Of a stretch of DNA of 36,108 nucleotides, positions 1-7,259 are shown piece by piece. The stretch lies in assembly GCA_029565465.1 (NCBI GenBank), contig JAKQOD010000013.1:1-36108 (forward strand). Reading direction: 5' to 3'. Every line of letters begins with the position of its first letter. Within the stretch, counting starts at the first letter, position 1. Under the pieces are notes generated by a model. That model saw nothing but the letters and a program-made list of their open reading frames with translations, searched no databases and was not told the DNA's origin. This DNA is from Deltaproteobacteria bacterium. GTDB taxonomy: Bacteria; Myxococcota_A; Polyangia; Haliangiales; Haliangiaceae. The position numbers and the translations under genes are program-made.

Positions 1-2
1 CG

Positions 3-140
3 CAGCCATCGCTGGTTATCGACGGAGAACGCACCACTGCCGATCTGCGAATCTCGCTACAGTGGCCAGCGTACAAAAAAGTCGGTCCGAACCGCATCAT
101 CAATGCCAACGTGCACTGGGAGTGTCCGGCAGCGAAATAA
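3..140 (+). CDS. C-terminal fragment of an unknown protein
   Basis: The reading frame is open from the left edge and ends at TAA 138-140, giving 45 residues that start QPSLVIDGERTTADLRISL and end CPAAK. The composition looks like a genuine protein end (hydrophobic/polar alternation, WPAYKK, NANVHWECP) with no frame disruption. I do not recognise the family. The start lies outside the window, so nothing can be said about length or domain structure. It is followed 43 nt later by an independent gene with its own promoter-like sequence. Confidence 0.6.
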   Translation, partial: QPSLVIDGERTTADLRISLQWPAYKKVGPNRIINANVHWECPAAK

Positions 141-143
141 GCG

Positions 144-173
144 TTGCCGAGCCCTGTTCTCATAGTGTAAATA
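144..173 (+). promoter_or_regulatory. Candidate sigma-70 promoter for the crystallin-J1-like gene
   Basis: TTGCCG (144-149), an 18-bp spacer and TAAATA (168-173) precede the ATG at 184. The implied transcription start is within a few bases of the start codon, and no Shine-Dalgarno sequence is visible. This is motif reading only. Confidence 0.35.
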
Positions 174-183
174 CAACACCATT

Positions 184-534
184 ATGAAAACGCTCACGCT
201 TTACCGCCCGGTCGGCCCTGCTGAACTGCAGCTGATTGCGGCAAGCGCCTTTCGTGCGTTTCCCCCGCGACTGCCGGAGCAACCAATTTTTTATCCCGTC
301 ACAAACCGGCCGTATGCGCAGCAGATCGCGCGCGACTGGAACGTGAAGGATAGTGGCGCTGGTTATGTTCTCCAGTTCGAAATCGACGCAGCCTACGTTG
401 CGCAGTTCCCCGTGCACCAAGTTGGTGCACGCGAACACACCGAACTCTGGGTCCCCGCCGAGGAACTCGCGGAGTTCAACCGTCACATCATCGGGACAAT
501 CAACGTGATCGACAGTTACGGCACGTCACAATAA
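184..534 (+). CDS. Small conserved protein of the ADP-ribosylation/crystallin J1 annotation group
   Basis: A 116-residue soluble protein with no signal peptide or membrane segment. The N-terminus MKTLTLYRPVG, followed by AFPPRLPEQPIFYPV and QIARDWN, is the hallmark of a widespread small family that databases label 'ADP-ribosylation/crystallin J1'. To my knowledge that name comes from similarity and is not backed by a biochemical function. The later segments GAGYVLQFEID and TELWVPAEELAEFN also fit the family and its usual length of about 115-150 residues. It starts at the first ATG; there is no Shine-Dalgarno sequence. It is transcribed alone: a hairpin-like inverted repeat and a new promoter follow before the next gene. 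Family membership is fairly sure, function unknown. Confidence 0.8.
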   Translation: MKTLTLYRPVGPAELQLIAASAFRAFPPRLPEQPIFYPVTNRPYAQQIARDWNVKDSGAGYVLQFEIDAAYVAQFPVHQVGAREHTELWVPAEELAEFNRHIIGTINVIDSYGTSQ

Positions 535-554
535 CGCAGCCAGGCGCGATGCAT

Positions 555-588
555 CGCCCGTCGGCGGCGCAGCAGCTTGAGACGGGCG
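555..588 (+). terminator. Inverted repeat between two plus-strand genes
   Basis: CGCCCGTC (555-562) and GACGGGCG (581-588) are perfect 8-bp complementary arms around an 18-nt spacer, 20 nt after the preceding stop codon. There is no T-tract, so as an intrinsic terminator it would be weak. The right arm overlaps the -35 hexamer of the next gene, so it could instead be an operator. Confidence 0.35.
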
Positions 589-605
589 GCCATCGTTGAT
601 ACTAT
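577..605 (+). promoter_or_regulatory. Sigma-70-type promoter, apparently leaderless
   Basis: TTGAGA (577-582), a 17-bp spacer and TACTAT (600-605) form a good sigma-70 promoter. The -10 ends only 6 nt before the ATG at 612, so transcription would start at or next to the start codon. No Shine-Dalgarno sequence is present, in agreement with a leaderless mRNA. Confidence 0.55.
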
Positions 606-611
606 TTCTGA

Positions 612-941
612 ATGAAGGCAATCTTGTCGCTGGGTGCGGTATCTCTGTTTTTCACCGGTTGTTTCGTAGCAGCGCAACCTGCAGCTGCACCAACCACCGT
701 GACCGCGCCAGCCGCAGATCCAAATGCTGCTGCAATCGTGTTGTCATGCAATGAAGGCAGCTGCAATCAAGTTTGTCCAACCGGTGCATCGTGCACATTT
801 GACTGCAACGGTGGCAGCTGCAATCAAGCATGCGATACTGGCTCAACCTGCGCCATGTCGTGCAACGGCGGCAGCTGCGGCCAAGCTTGCAGCGAAGGCG
901 CAACCTGCACGGTGGATTGCAACGGCGGCAGCTGTCATTAA
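612..941 (+). CDS. Cys-rich lipoprotein with 19-residue repeats
   Basis: A 109-residue exported protein. The signal peptide MKAILSLGAVSLFFTGC ends in a lipobox-like FTGC, so Cys17 is probably lipidated. A short Ala/Pro/Thr linker follows. The C-terminal half consists of three full 19-residue repeats and a fourth partial one, each with four cysteines in the pattern C-x4-C-x3-C-x5-C-x3, with CNGGSC as the best-conserved segment. Such spacing suggests disulphide-stapled repeats or metal binding in the periplasm or on the surface. The nucleotide repeats are diverged, so this is not a recent expansion. The next gene starts 3 nt downstream, so the two are almost certainly co-transcribed. I know of no named family for it. 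Confidence 0.75.
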   Translation: MKAILSLGAVSLFFTGCFVAAQPAAAPTTVTAPAADPNAAAIVLSCNEGSCNQVCPTGASCTFDCNGGSCNQACDTGSTCAMSCNGGSCGQACSEGATCTVDCNGGSCH

Positions 942-944
942 CCC

Positions 945-2048
945 ATGAGCGCATCATCGGCTGCAATCAATCAATTTCCGTGCGTCAACTGTGGCGCGAA
1001 CACCGTATTTGGCCCCGGTACGGGTTCGATGCTTTGCGCCCACTGCGGCCACGCCGAGCCAGTCGAAGCAAGCCCGGCGCCGATCGTCGAGAACGACTAC
1101 AAAGCCACGCTGGCCCAAGCCGGTACCGCTGGGCCAGTCGCACCGACGAGCAACGCAGGCAAAGAAATTCAGTGCAAGAACTGCGGCGCGCGCACCATGT
1201 CGAGCAAACAAGCCGAGCGGTGTGCGTTTTGCGACAGCGCTATGGTGGTGGAGCTGCCGCCCGAGCCGATGCAACTGCCACAAGCCGTGTTGCCGTTTGA
1301 AATCAAACGCGACAAAGCACAAGAACTCTTCGTTACCTGGCTTAGCACGCGTTGGTTTGCGCCGTTTAAGTTAGTCGCGCGCGCCAAACGCGAAGGCCTC
1401 GACGGTGTGTACCTGCCCTACTGGACCTACGACAGTGCAACAGTTACCGATTACCGCGGTGAACGCGGCGATTATTATTACGTCACGGTGTCGTATACCG
1501 ACAGCAACGGCAAACAGCAAACCAAGCAAGAGCGCCGTACCCGTTGGTCCAACACGTCAGGGACCGTCAACGTCGATTTTGATGACGTATTGATCTGCGG
1601 CTCCAAAAGTCTGCCTGCGAAGTTAGTGGTCGATCTTGAACCATGGGATCTTGAACGCCTCGCTGCGTTTAACCCGAAATACCTCGCTGGCTTTATGGCC
1701 GAACGCCAAGCGATCGAACTCGCCGAAGGCTTCGGGCTTGCACAAGTCCGCATGGAACCCCGGATCAACGAAGCAATTCGGCGCGATATCGGCGGCGACG
1801 AGCAACGCATCTCCTCAACCGATGTCGACTATCGCGACATCACGTGGAAACACATCTTGATGCCGTTGTGGCTTTCTGCGTTTCACTACAACGCCAAAGT
1901 GTTTCGAGTCACCGTTAACGCCCGCACTGGCGAAGTCAGCGGCGAGCGCCCGTACAGTGCATTTAAGATCATCATGTTCATCCTCATGATCTGCGCGATC
2001 ATCGGCGGCATCGTGTACTTGATCATGCGGGCCAAGCAACCGCAGTAA
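945..2048 (+). CDS. Double zinc-ribbon protein with C-terminal membrane anchor (YdjG-like)
   Basis: 367 residues. Two zinc ribbons lie at the N-terminus: CVNC...CAHC (about residues 13-34) and CKNC...CAFC (about 78-100). A conserved beta-rich domain follows with the motif LPYWTYD and a Tyr/Thr-rich loop, then a single hydrophobic segment near residues 343-362 and a short basic end. This architecture resembles Bacillus YdjG and related proteins, often mislabelled 'primosomal protein N'' or TFIIB-type zinc-ribbon proteins, some of which are encoded beside PspA-type membrane-stress proteins. Here the partner is the Cys-rich lipoprotein 3 nt upstream and no PspA is nearby. Likely a cytoplasmic, tail-anchored protein; its function is unproven. 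Confidence 0.75.
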   Translation: MSASSAAINQFPCVNCGANTVFGPGTGSMLCAHCGHAEPVEASPAPIVENDYKATLAQAGTAGPVAPTSNAGKEIQCKNCGARTMSSKQAERCAFCDSAMVVELPPEPMQLPQAVLPFEIKRDKAQELFVTWLSTRWFAPFKLVARAKREGLDGVYLPYWTYDSATVTDYRGERGDYYYVTVSYTDSNGKQQTKQERRTRWSNTSGTVNVDFDDVLICGSKSLPAKLVVDLEPWDLERLAAFNPKYLAGFMAERQAIELAEGFGLAQVRMEPRINEAIRRDIGGDEQRISSTDVDYRDITWKHILMPLWLSAFHYNAKVFRVTVNARTGEVSGERPYSAFKIIMFILMICAIIGGIVYLIMRAKQPQ

Positions 2049-2066
2049 CGCTCGCCACCAACGGCC

Positions 2067-2693
2067 CTAGGTGCCATTGCACACCTTGGTGCCACCAGTA
2101 ACCGTGCCAAAGCCGTTGGTCACCACGGCACACGAACAATTGCTTACCCTGCAGTTGAAAGCTTCATCGGCAGTGCAAATGGCGTTTGTTGGGAGGCGTT
2201 TGTATTCGTACCAAACAAACGTCTTTACGCCGTTAACGAACGTATCTGCCATCGCGATCGACAGCGTGTCACCGGAAACGAAATAGGGCCGATCTAACCA
2301 TGTGTTGGTGGTGGCCGTAGCGCCTGCGGAATCGCAACGCGTGTTGTAGGTAAACGAAATTTTGCCGTTCGCCGTTTGATAGGTACCCAACTCATTTTCG
2401 AACGAGTTGTCGAGCTCAAGAACCTGATTGCCTGCAAAGATCAACACACCCGAGTTAAACGTGCCGCGTTCAAGGCGATACGTGCCATCGGCAATCACGC
2501 CGCCGGTTTGGGCGGGTGCTGGCAAGGTGGTGTCCAACGCATCGTAGGTCGTGCAAAATGTGACCGCGGAACAGGTGAGCCCTTGCGCTGGCCTACTATC
2601 CATCGGATTGGCGTCGATGGCGGAGCCCCCGCCACTGCCGCACGCAACGAGCGAACCAACCAAAACAATAGCCAAACTAACTGTACGACGCAT
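2067..2693 (-). CDS. Hypothetical lipoprotein
   Basis: 208 residues. The signal peptide ends in the lipobox LVAC (Cys18), and the mature protein starts CGSGGGSAIDAN, a linker style common in Myxococcota lipoproteins. The rest is beta-rich, with a segment GTYRLERGTFNSG and six cysteines beyond the lipid-anchored one, four of them clustered near the C-terminus (CTADEAFNCRVSNCSC), probably forming disulphides. No catalytic motif is recognised. The start is well supported: the Shine-Dalgarno AAGGAG (plus-strand 2701-2706) lies 7 nt before the ATG. The gene is convergent with the zinc-ribbon gene, 18 nt apart. Confidence 0.75.
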   Translation of the reverse strand: MRRTVSLAIVLVGSLVACGSGGGSAIDANPMDSRPAQGLTCSAVTFCTTYDALDTTLPAPAQTGGVIADGTYRLERGTFNSGVLIFAGNQVLELDNSFENELGTYQTANGKISFTYNTRCDSAGATATTNTWLDRPYFVSGDTLSIAMADTFVNGVKTFVWYEYKRLPTNAICTADEAFNCRVSNCSCAVVTNGFGTVTGGTKVCNGT

Positions 2694-2700
2694 ATGAGAA

Positions 2701-2706
2701 CTCCTT
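2701..2706 (-). promoter_or_regulatory. Strong ribosome binding site
   Basis: AAGGAG on the minus strand, 7 nt upstream of the ATG at 2693. It stands out because most other starts in the window lack one. Confidence 0.7.
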
Positions 2707-2767
2707 GTGTACTCATAGAGCGTCGCGCCAAGCGAACAATGCAGTGGTCGGACCTTTCGTTTTACAG

Positions 2768-3736
2768 CTATCGCAACGGCAATTCGGTTGCTGGGCCGAA
2801 CGATTGGCCGCCATCCGCGGAAACCGCGATGCTGCGGTCGCGCAACACCACTACGTCATTGCCGTCGACAGCTGCAGCAATGAATGCATCGGTGCGATCG
2901 GCGCGCGTGGCCAACTGTGCACGATTGCTTGCTGCGCTGCCATCGTTGAACAAGGTGCCAGCCGGCGCATCGATCAGATTAACAATCGTTTCGTCGATGG
3001 CGATGAACGTTGATTGCGCTGGCGTTGCAAGATTGAGCTGCACCAAGAACGGCTGCTCCAGTTCGCTGCCGCGGGTAGCGTGCACGAATGCCACCGCTTG
3101 GCCGTTGATGTTGGTCAAGCGATGCATGGAGGTCACGCCCGGCACCGTCAGCGGCTCCCACTGATCCATATCGTTTGTTACGTACATCGCGCCACCGTGG
3201 TCGGCCACCACGGTTTGCTTGCCAGCGACGGTGAAAATTGGATTGTACATTTGGGCTGGCAACGCGTGGTCGATCCAGGTCTTACCGTCGCGGCTCAACA
3301 ACAAGCCGTTATCATGCACCATTGCCAAGCTGTCACCTGCCGTGATCAAGCTAAAGCCTTCATCGCTGCCAGCTGCAACCTGGGTCCACGTGCGGCCGTC
3401 TTGAGAAGCTTCGATCGCGTAGCCGCTGTAGTGGCTGTGCAATGCGTAGAATGTTTGTTGATGCACGGCCAACGCGGCCACCGGCGCATCGATGTTGTCG
3501 GTAGCTAGTTGGGTAAACGTGGCACCACGATCGTTCGAAACATAAAGCGGGCCATCGCCTGGCGTGGTCAAACCGCCACAGCCGAAGCCGCCGGTGGTCA
3601 CGGTCGAAGTCGAAATCACCACAGTATTGCCCGACTTGGCAATCGCCACTGGTTGGTCGGAATCGGTTGGCGTGCAGCCAGCGGCGGCAAGCAGCGCCAA
3701 TGCGCTAGCAGCAAACAGGTTCGAGCAATTGGTCAT
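2768..3736 (-). CDS. BNR/sialidase-repeat (beta-propeller-like) lipoprotein
   Basis: 322 residues. The signal peptide ends in LLAAAGC (Cys21), so it is predicted to be a lipoprotein. The body contains repeated Asp-box-like motifs: SNDRGATF, SQDGRTW, SRDGKTW, TNDMDQW and SADGGQSF, spaced about 45-60 residues apart early in the chain and further apart later. These mark BNR/sialidase-like beta-propellers. No sialidase active-site arginine triad can be assigned, so the fold is supported but an enzymatic role is not. An AGGAG sequence lies just before the ATG. The gene is followed by the other lipoprotein gene after 74 nt and may be co-transcribed with it. Confidence 0.75.
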   Translation of the reverse strand: MTNCSNLFAASALALLAAAGCTPTDSDQPVAIAKSGNTVVISTSTVTTGGFGCGGLTTPGDGPLYVSNDRGATFTQLATDNIDAPVAALAVHQQTFYALHSHYSGYAIEASQDGRTWTQVAAGSDEGFSLITAGDSLAMVHDNGLLLSRDGKTWIDHALPAQMYNPIFTVAGKQTVVADHGGAMYVTNDMDQWEPLTVPGVTSMHRLTNINGQAVAFVHATRGSELEQPFLVQLNLATPAQSTFIAIDETIVNLIDAPAGTLFNDGSAASNRAQLATRADRTDAFIAAAVDGNDVVVLRDRSIAVSADGGQSFGPATELPLR

Positions 3737-3868
3737 GGGCTCCTATATTGCGGGTTTGGTGCCAGCCACCGGTCTCAACTCAAAACTAATATGCCCATAT
3801 TTTCAGTATCTTACCTGTGGCGCGGACTGTTTACCGACTAACACGTTGCCAAGATTTCGAAGAACCAT

Positions 3869-3901
3869 GACATCCATGTCCGGACTGCCACATGGCATAG
3901 T
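3869..3901 (+). promoter_or_regulatory. Short palindrome and -10-like element before tapT
   Basis: GACATCCATGTC (3869-3880) is a 10/12 palindrome, and CCATGT (3874-3879) pairs with ACATGG (3890-3895). CATAGT (3896-3901) ends 6 nt before the GTG start at 3908, the spacing expected for a leaderless promoter. There is no convincing -35. Confidence 0.3.
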
Positions 3902-3907
3902 GCGCCA

Positions 3908-4663
3908 GTGAGCCGCCGCGAAAATGCCGACCTGCGTTGCGAGCGCTGCCACATGCACCAACCGTTGTGCATCTGCGATCAATTGCCGTCGTTGGCCACG
4001 CGTAGCCGGCTCGTACTGTTGGTGCACTATCGCGAAGCGCGCAAACCCACGAATACAGGGATGCTTACGGCGACCTGTTTGCAAAGCGCAACCATGCATG
4101 TGCTTGGCGAAGGCACCGCAGCGCAGCCCGCTGCAGAACGTCCGGACTTCGGACAACTGATCGCAGCCGATGAACAAGCAGTATTGCTGTTTCCGGCCGA
4201 TGATGCAGTGCCGATTGATGCGTGGGTACGCGCCGCGGCGCCAACGCGGCCCATCTTGATCGTACCCGATGGCAATTGGCGCCAAGCCAGCAAGATGCGT
4301 GGCCGGATCCCCGGACTCAACGCACTGCCCTGCGTAACTTTGCCAACAGCTGCGCCAACCGCATACCGGTTGCGTGCCGAGCCCAAAGATGGCGGGCTTG
4401 CAACGCTCGAAGCGATTGCGCATGCGCTGTTTCATCTCGAAGGCGAAACCGGGCCAGCCGTCGCGGCAGAACTTACGCGGGTCTTTCAATTGATGGTTGA
4501 GCGCACGCTGTGGTTGCGTGGTGCCCTGCCATTACACGCCGTGACTGGTGGCATTCCCGACGCTGCGCTCGAGTTCTATCGCAAGCGTTCGCACGCTGCC
4601 GGCGGCTTGGCGCGTGGCGCGACCAACTTACGCAACCCTGGCAGCAAAAAGAATTCCAAGTAG
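3908..4663 (+). CDS. tapT: tRNA-uridine aminocarboxypropyltransferase (DTW domain protein)
   Basis: 251 residues, GTG start. DTW-domain proteins such as E. coli TapT (YfiP) transfer the 3-amino-3-carboxypropyl group of S-adenosylmethionine to uridine in tRNA, making acp3U in the variable loop. Visible hallmarks are the N-terminal zinc-type cysteines CERCHMHQPLCIC, the segment LLVHYREARKPTNTG, and the signature VPDGNWRQASKM, where many bacterial members have DGTW. The length fits the family. The last 29 codons overlap the convergent sterol-desaturase gene by 88 nt, so the C-terminal tail (about GLARGATNLRNPGSKKNSK) may be a species-specific extension. No Shine-Dalgarno sequence; a -10-like CATAGT sits 6 nt before the start. 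Confidence 0.85.
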   Translation: MSRRENADLRCERCHMHQPLCICDQLPSLATRSRLVLLVHYREARKPTNTGMLTATCLQSATMHVLGEGTAAQPAAERPDFGQLIAADEQAVLLFPADDAVPIDAWVRAAAPTRPILIVPDGNWRQASKMRGRIPGLNALPCVTLPTAAPTAYRLRAEPKDGGLATLEAIAHALFHLEGETGPAVAAELTRVFQLMVERTLWLRGALPLHAVTGGIPDAALEFYRKRSHAAGGLARGATNLRNPGSKKNSK

Positions 4664-5376
4664 AACGGGTTGTATGGCCGCTCAGGCGCAGGCGACAAAC
4701 CATACTGTGCAGGCACCACGGCTTCAGCGCGATACGTACCGAACAGACGATCCCAAATGAACAACATACCGCCGAAGTTGCAATGTTGATCACTCTCAGA
4801 CACGCCGTGATGCACGCGATGATTGCGTGGCGAATTAAAAAAGAAATCGATAACCGGCAGCTTGCCAACATATGGGCAGTGACACAAAAAGTCCCAAAAC
4901 GACATCACCGCCGTCGCTGCCGCAACCAACAACGGATGAAAGCCTAAAAACACCGGCGGAATGATGAAGACCCAGTCAATGAAACCGCCAAACCACGAGT
5001 TGCGAAAACCCAGGCTCATGTTGAAGTGACGCGACGAATGATGCACTGCATGGAACGCCCACATGAACGCAAATGCGTGGCTGGCCCGATGCGACCAATA
5101 GTGAAAGAAATCAACCAAGACAAAACATGTCAGCATCGCAACGGGATCGTAGCTATCCCAATGCCACGGCATCCGATCGTAGGCCCACAGCGAAATCGCG
5201 GTTAACATCACGCCGCGCAACAACGAGAACACCACGTAACCAATCGTGATGAGCAAGGCAGTAAACGAATCGCGGGTTTCGTGCTTGTTGTCGTTGAGCA
5301 GAAATCGACTCACCAAATATTCGATCGCGAATGCAGTGGTCATCAGACCGCCCGCGATATTTGGCAAATGCTCCAT
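4576..5376 (-). CDS. Sterol desaturase / fatty acid hydroxylase family membrane protein
   Basis: 266 residues (267 if the GTG at 5379 is used). An integral-membrane di-iron oxygenase: numbering from the GTG, HYWSH (93-97), HAVHH (110-114) and HRVHH (187-191) are the three conserved histidine clusters that ligate the iron pair. Hydrophobic segments lie near residues 8-28, 40-65, 80-92 and 133-165. The family adds hydroxyl groups or double bonds to lipids and sterols; the substrate cannot be read from sequence. I prefer the ATG at 5376 because the -10-like TAGCTT ends exactly 6 nt before it. The 3' end overlaps tapT tail-to-tail. A second paralogue lies just upstream on the same strand. Confidence 0.85.
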   Translation of the reverse strand: MEHLPNIAGGLMTTAFAIEYLVSRFLLNDNKHETRDSFTALLITIGYVVFSLLRGVMLTAISLWAYDRMPWHWDSYDPVAMLTCFVLVDFFHYWSHRASHAFAFMWAFHAVHHSSRHFNMSLGFRNSWFGGFIDWVFIIPPVFLGFHPLLVAAATAVMSFWDFLCHCPYVGKLPVIDFFFNSPRNHRVHHGVSESDQHCNFGGMLFIWDRLFGTYRAEAVVPAQYGLSPAPERPYNPFYLEFFLLPGLRKLVAPRAKPPAACERLR

Positions 5377-5382
5377 CACGAC

Positions 5383-5388
5383 AAGCTA
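5383..5388 (-). promoter_or_regulatory. -10-like hexamer 6 nt before the sterol-desaturase start
   Basis: TAGCTT on the minus strand (plus-strand AAGCTA) is separated by 6 nt from the ATG at 5376. There is no Shine-Dalgarno sequence and no clear -35. It matches the TANNNT pattern of leaderless genes. Confidence 0.3.
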
Positions 5389-5447
5389 AGCTTAACAACC
5401 CACCGTAGGCCCGACAATTGCCGTGGGTGGCAGAACGCGGCAGATTT

Positions 5448-6719
5448 TCAGACCGCCGGCTTGGCGCGTTGCCAGACTGCCACTGCCGCGATCGTCGTAG
5501 CGACCGACAACCCCATGGCGACCGTTATCAAGCTCGTCACGGGACGGTCAAACCAGCGGTGCGTGGTCGCCAACATCAGCAGCACCAGCGCTGTACGTAC
5601 AAGTTCGAGCGGCACAACCCGCTGCGATCGATCCAACAATTCGCCAATTACCGCAGTCGACCCAACGATGAACAACAAATAAAGAACATTGCTGCCCATC
5701 GAGTGTTGATTCAACGTAAACAGCAAATGCAACACCAAGACGCCAAGGTGGGCGGCTTGCAGCAGCTCGTACCACCACAGCGGGCCAGGCAAGCGTGCGG
5801 TTGACGGCGCCAGCAGCGGCCGAGGTGTTGCATCGGCCGGGCGCCAACCGGTTGGCATGTACCAAACCCGCAACTTGTCGCGCCAGCGTCGCGTCGCGAC
5901 GGCATCGTGCCAGACCTTGCGCGCTTCGTGAAAGCCTACCGCTAGCGGTTGCATGCTGGTTGGGCCATCGAGCAAGCCGTAGCTCGGCGAAATATCGCCG
6001 CGCTCCGGCGTGAACGTGCCAAACAACTTGTCCCAGAAAATAAAAACGAACGCATAATTCTTGCCGATGTATGCATCGTTAATCGCGTGATGCACGCGAT
6101 GGTGCGATGGCGTCGCAAGCACCCACTCAAGCCAACCTAATTTACGAATGGTGCGCGTATGCACCGCAAAGCCCCACGTGTCTTTGACAAGCCAACCCAG
6201 CAATGCAGCTGGCAAGGGCAAGCCGATCAACACTGGCGCAATCAAGATTAGGTAGGCGCCCGAGAAGAGATTTACAAACGGTTCGACGATCGACGAACGC
6301 CCTCCGGTTGGCAATGCAAACTCCGGCGCTGAGTGATGCACCGAGTGCGCGGCCCAGGTCAGGTTGAGGGCGTGGTGATAACGGTGCATCCAATACGCAG
6401 CAAAATCCATCACCACGATGCCGACTGGCCAAATCCACCAAGCGTCTGCTGGCATCTGCCACGGAATGAGCGGCGCGGCGGCGCGATACCCAACGATCCA
6501 AACGATTGGAACAATGCTGATCAAGCCGTAGTGCGGCAGCTCAACCATAATGCTGACCGCCGAAGCTCGCAGCGTTTGATATCGTGTGCGTAACGCAATG
6601 TTGACGACAAACTCCAACACCATCATGCCGGCAAACACGAATGGTATGGAGGCGCCGCCCACGGACGCAGTGTGCATGGAGCGCTGAACTGTTGCAATTT
6701 GTTGCGGCAAACCGCGCAC
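5448..6719 (-). CDS. Sterol desaturase family protein, alkylglycerol monooxygenase-like
   Basis: 423 residues from a GTG; an ATG at 6677 is a possible alternative start giving 409 residues. The histidine clusters HRYHH (112-116), HSVHH (125-129) and HHRVHH (206-211) give the full di-iron ligand set of the fatty acid hydroxylase superfamily. The protein is longer than its neighbour: after the catalytic domain (to about residue 260) there is a second hydrophobic region (about 315-415) with four predicted membrane segments. This layout is shared by bacterial relatives of alkylglycerol monooxygenase (TMEM195), which cleaves ether lipids; ether lipids are known from Myxococcota. The ether-lipid role is inference. 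It lies 69 nt upstream of the smaller paralogue. Confidence 0.8.
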   Translation of the reverse strand: MRGLPQQIATVQRSMHTASVGGASIPFVFAGMMVLEFVVNIALRTRYQTLRASAVSIMVELPHYGLISIVPIVWIVGYRAAAPLIPWQMPADAWWIWPVGIVVMDFAAYWMHRYHHALNLTWAAHSVHHSAPEFALPTGGRSSIVEPFVNLFSGAYLILIAPVLIGLPLPAALLGWLVKDTWGFAVHTRTIRKLGWLEWVLATPSHHRVHHAINDAYIGKNYAFVFIFWDKLFGTFTPERGDISPSYGLLDGPTSMQPLAVGFHEARKVWHDAVATRRWRDKLRVWYMPTGWRPADATPRPLLAPSTARLPGPLWWYELLQAAHLGVLVLHLLFTLNQHSMGSNVLYLLFIVGSTAVIGELLDRSQRVVPLELVRTALVLLMLATTHRWFDRPVTSLITVAMGLSVATTIAAVAVWQRAKPAV

Positions 6720-6724
6720 ATAAC

Positions 6725-6759
6725 TGTATAGAGATCCTACAGGGCACCTTTCCCTACAG
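6725..6759 (-). promoter_or_regulatory. Promoter-like region with heptamer direct repeats
   Basis: On the minus strand, CTGTAGG occurs twice (plus-strand CCTACAG at 6736-6742 and 6753-6759, 17 bp apart), followed by TATACA (6730-6725), a good -10, 5 nt before the GTG at 6719. The repeats occupy the -35 region where no TTGACA-like hexamer exists, as expected for an activator-dependent promoter. Confidence 0.35.
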
Positions 6760-6889
6760 CCTTATTGAACGTTAGTTCGAGCGCTTTGCAGTTCTCGACG
6801 ATAAAAGGTCGTTTATGCGGCGATTTGTCAGAAATATTTCCAACATCGAAGTGGCCACCGATCGCGAAGCTCTGTAGATTCCGCCGTCC

Positions 6890-7126
6890 ATGTCCCCTAA
6901 CGGCAACTCAACCGGACGCGCAGTGTTTCGCCCTGGTATGCAATTTAACGGTGTGAAGATTTTTTCGGCCACGATGATGATGGACCGCTTGCAGCTAGGC
7001 GAAAAGTGCACAGCGTGGATTCAAGAGCATCCTGACTTTCAGATCGTTGAGATCCAAGTTACCCAGTCGAGCGATGAAGCATTTCACTGCATCACGCTGA
7101 CCGTTTACTACTTCGAAGAACTGTAG
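6890..7126 (+). CDS. Small conserved protein of unknown function
   Basis: 78 residues, no signal peptide or membrane segment. The core, NGVKIFSATMMMDRLQLGEK through IVEIQVTQSSDEAFHCI, reads like an alpha/beta protein and looks conserved to me from other delta-proteobacterial-type genomes, always as a short uncharacterised protein. The first 16 residues (MSPNGNSTGRAVFRPG) are low-complexity, so the ATG at 6938 (62 residues) could be the true start. I chose 6890 because the -10-like TAGATT (6875-6880) lies just upstream. It stands alone between a divergent lipid enzyme and serC. Confidence 0.55.
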   Translation: MSPNGNSTGRAVFRPGMQFNGVKIFSATMMMDRLQLGEKCTAWIQEHPDFQIVEIQVTQSSDEAFHCITLTVYYFEEL

Positions 7127-7243
7127 CGGTCGGTCGAGCGCGGCATAACCGCGGATTCCCCTCCACCGCGCGCTGCACGAATGCGTTGCGCGGTACGCGA
7201 TCGACAGGCAGGCTTCGCCGCACCGCTCGAATCGCTTTGATTT

Positions 7244-7253
7244 GAGGTACGCT
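7244..7253 (+). promoter_or_regulatory. Start-deciding region of serC
   Basis: GAGG (7244-7247) could serve as a ribosome binding site 12 nt before the ATG at 7260, while TACGCT (7248-7253) fits the -10 of a leaderless transcript with a 6-nt gap. Either reading favours the ATG at 7260 over the upstream in-frame TTG at 7242. Confidence 0.35.
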
Positions 7254-7259
7254 ACAGCT

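Noticed and set aside
652..966. Cys/Arg-rich minus-strand frame
   Set aside because: It mirrors the repeats of the Cys-rich lipoprotein; the plus strand has the signal peptide, promoter and operon partner.
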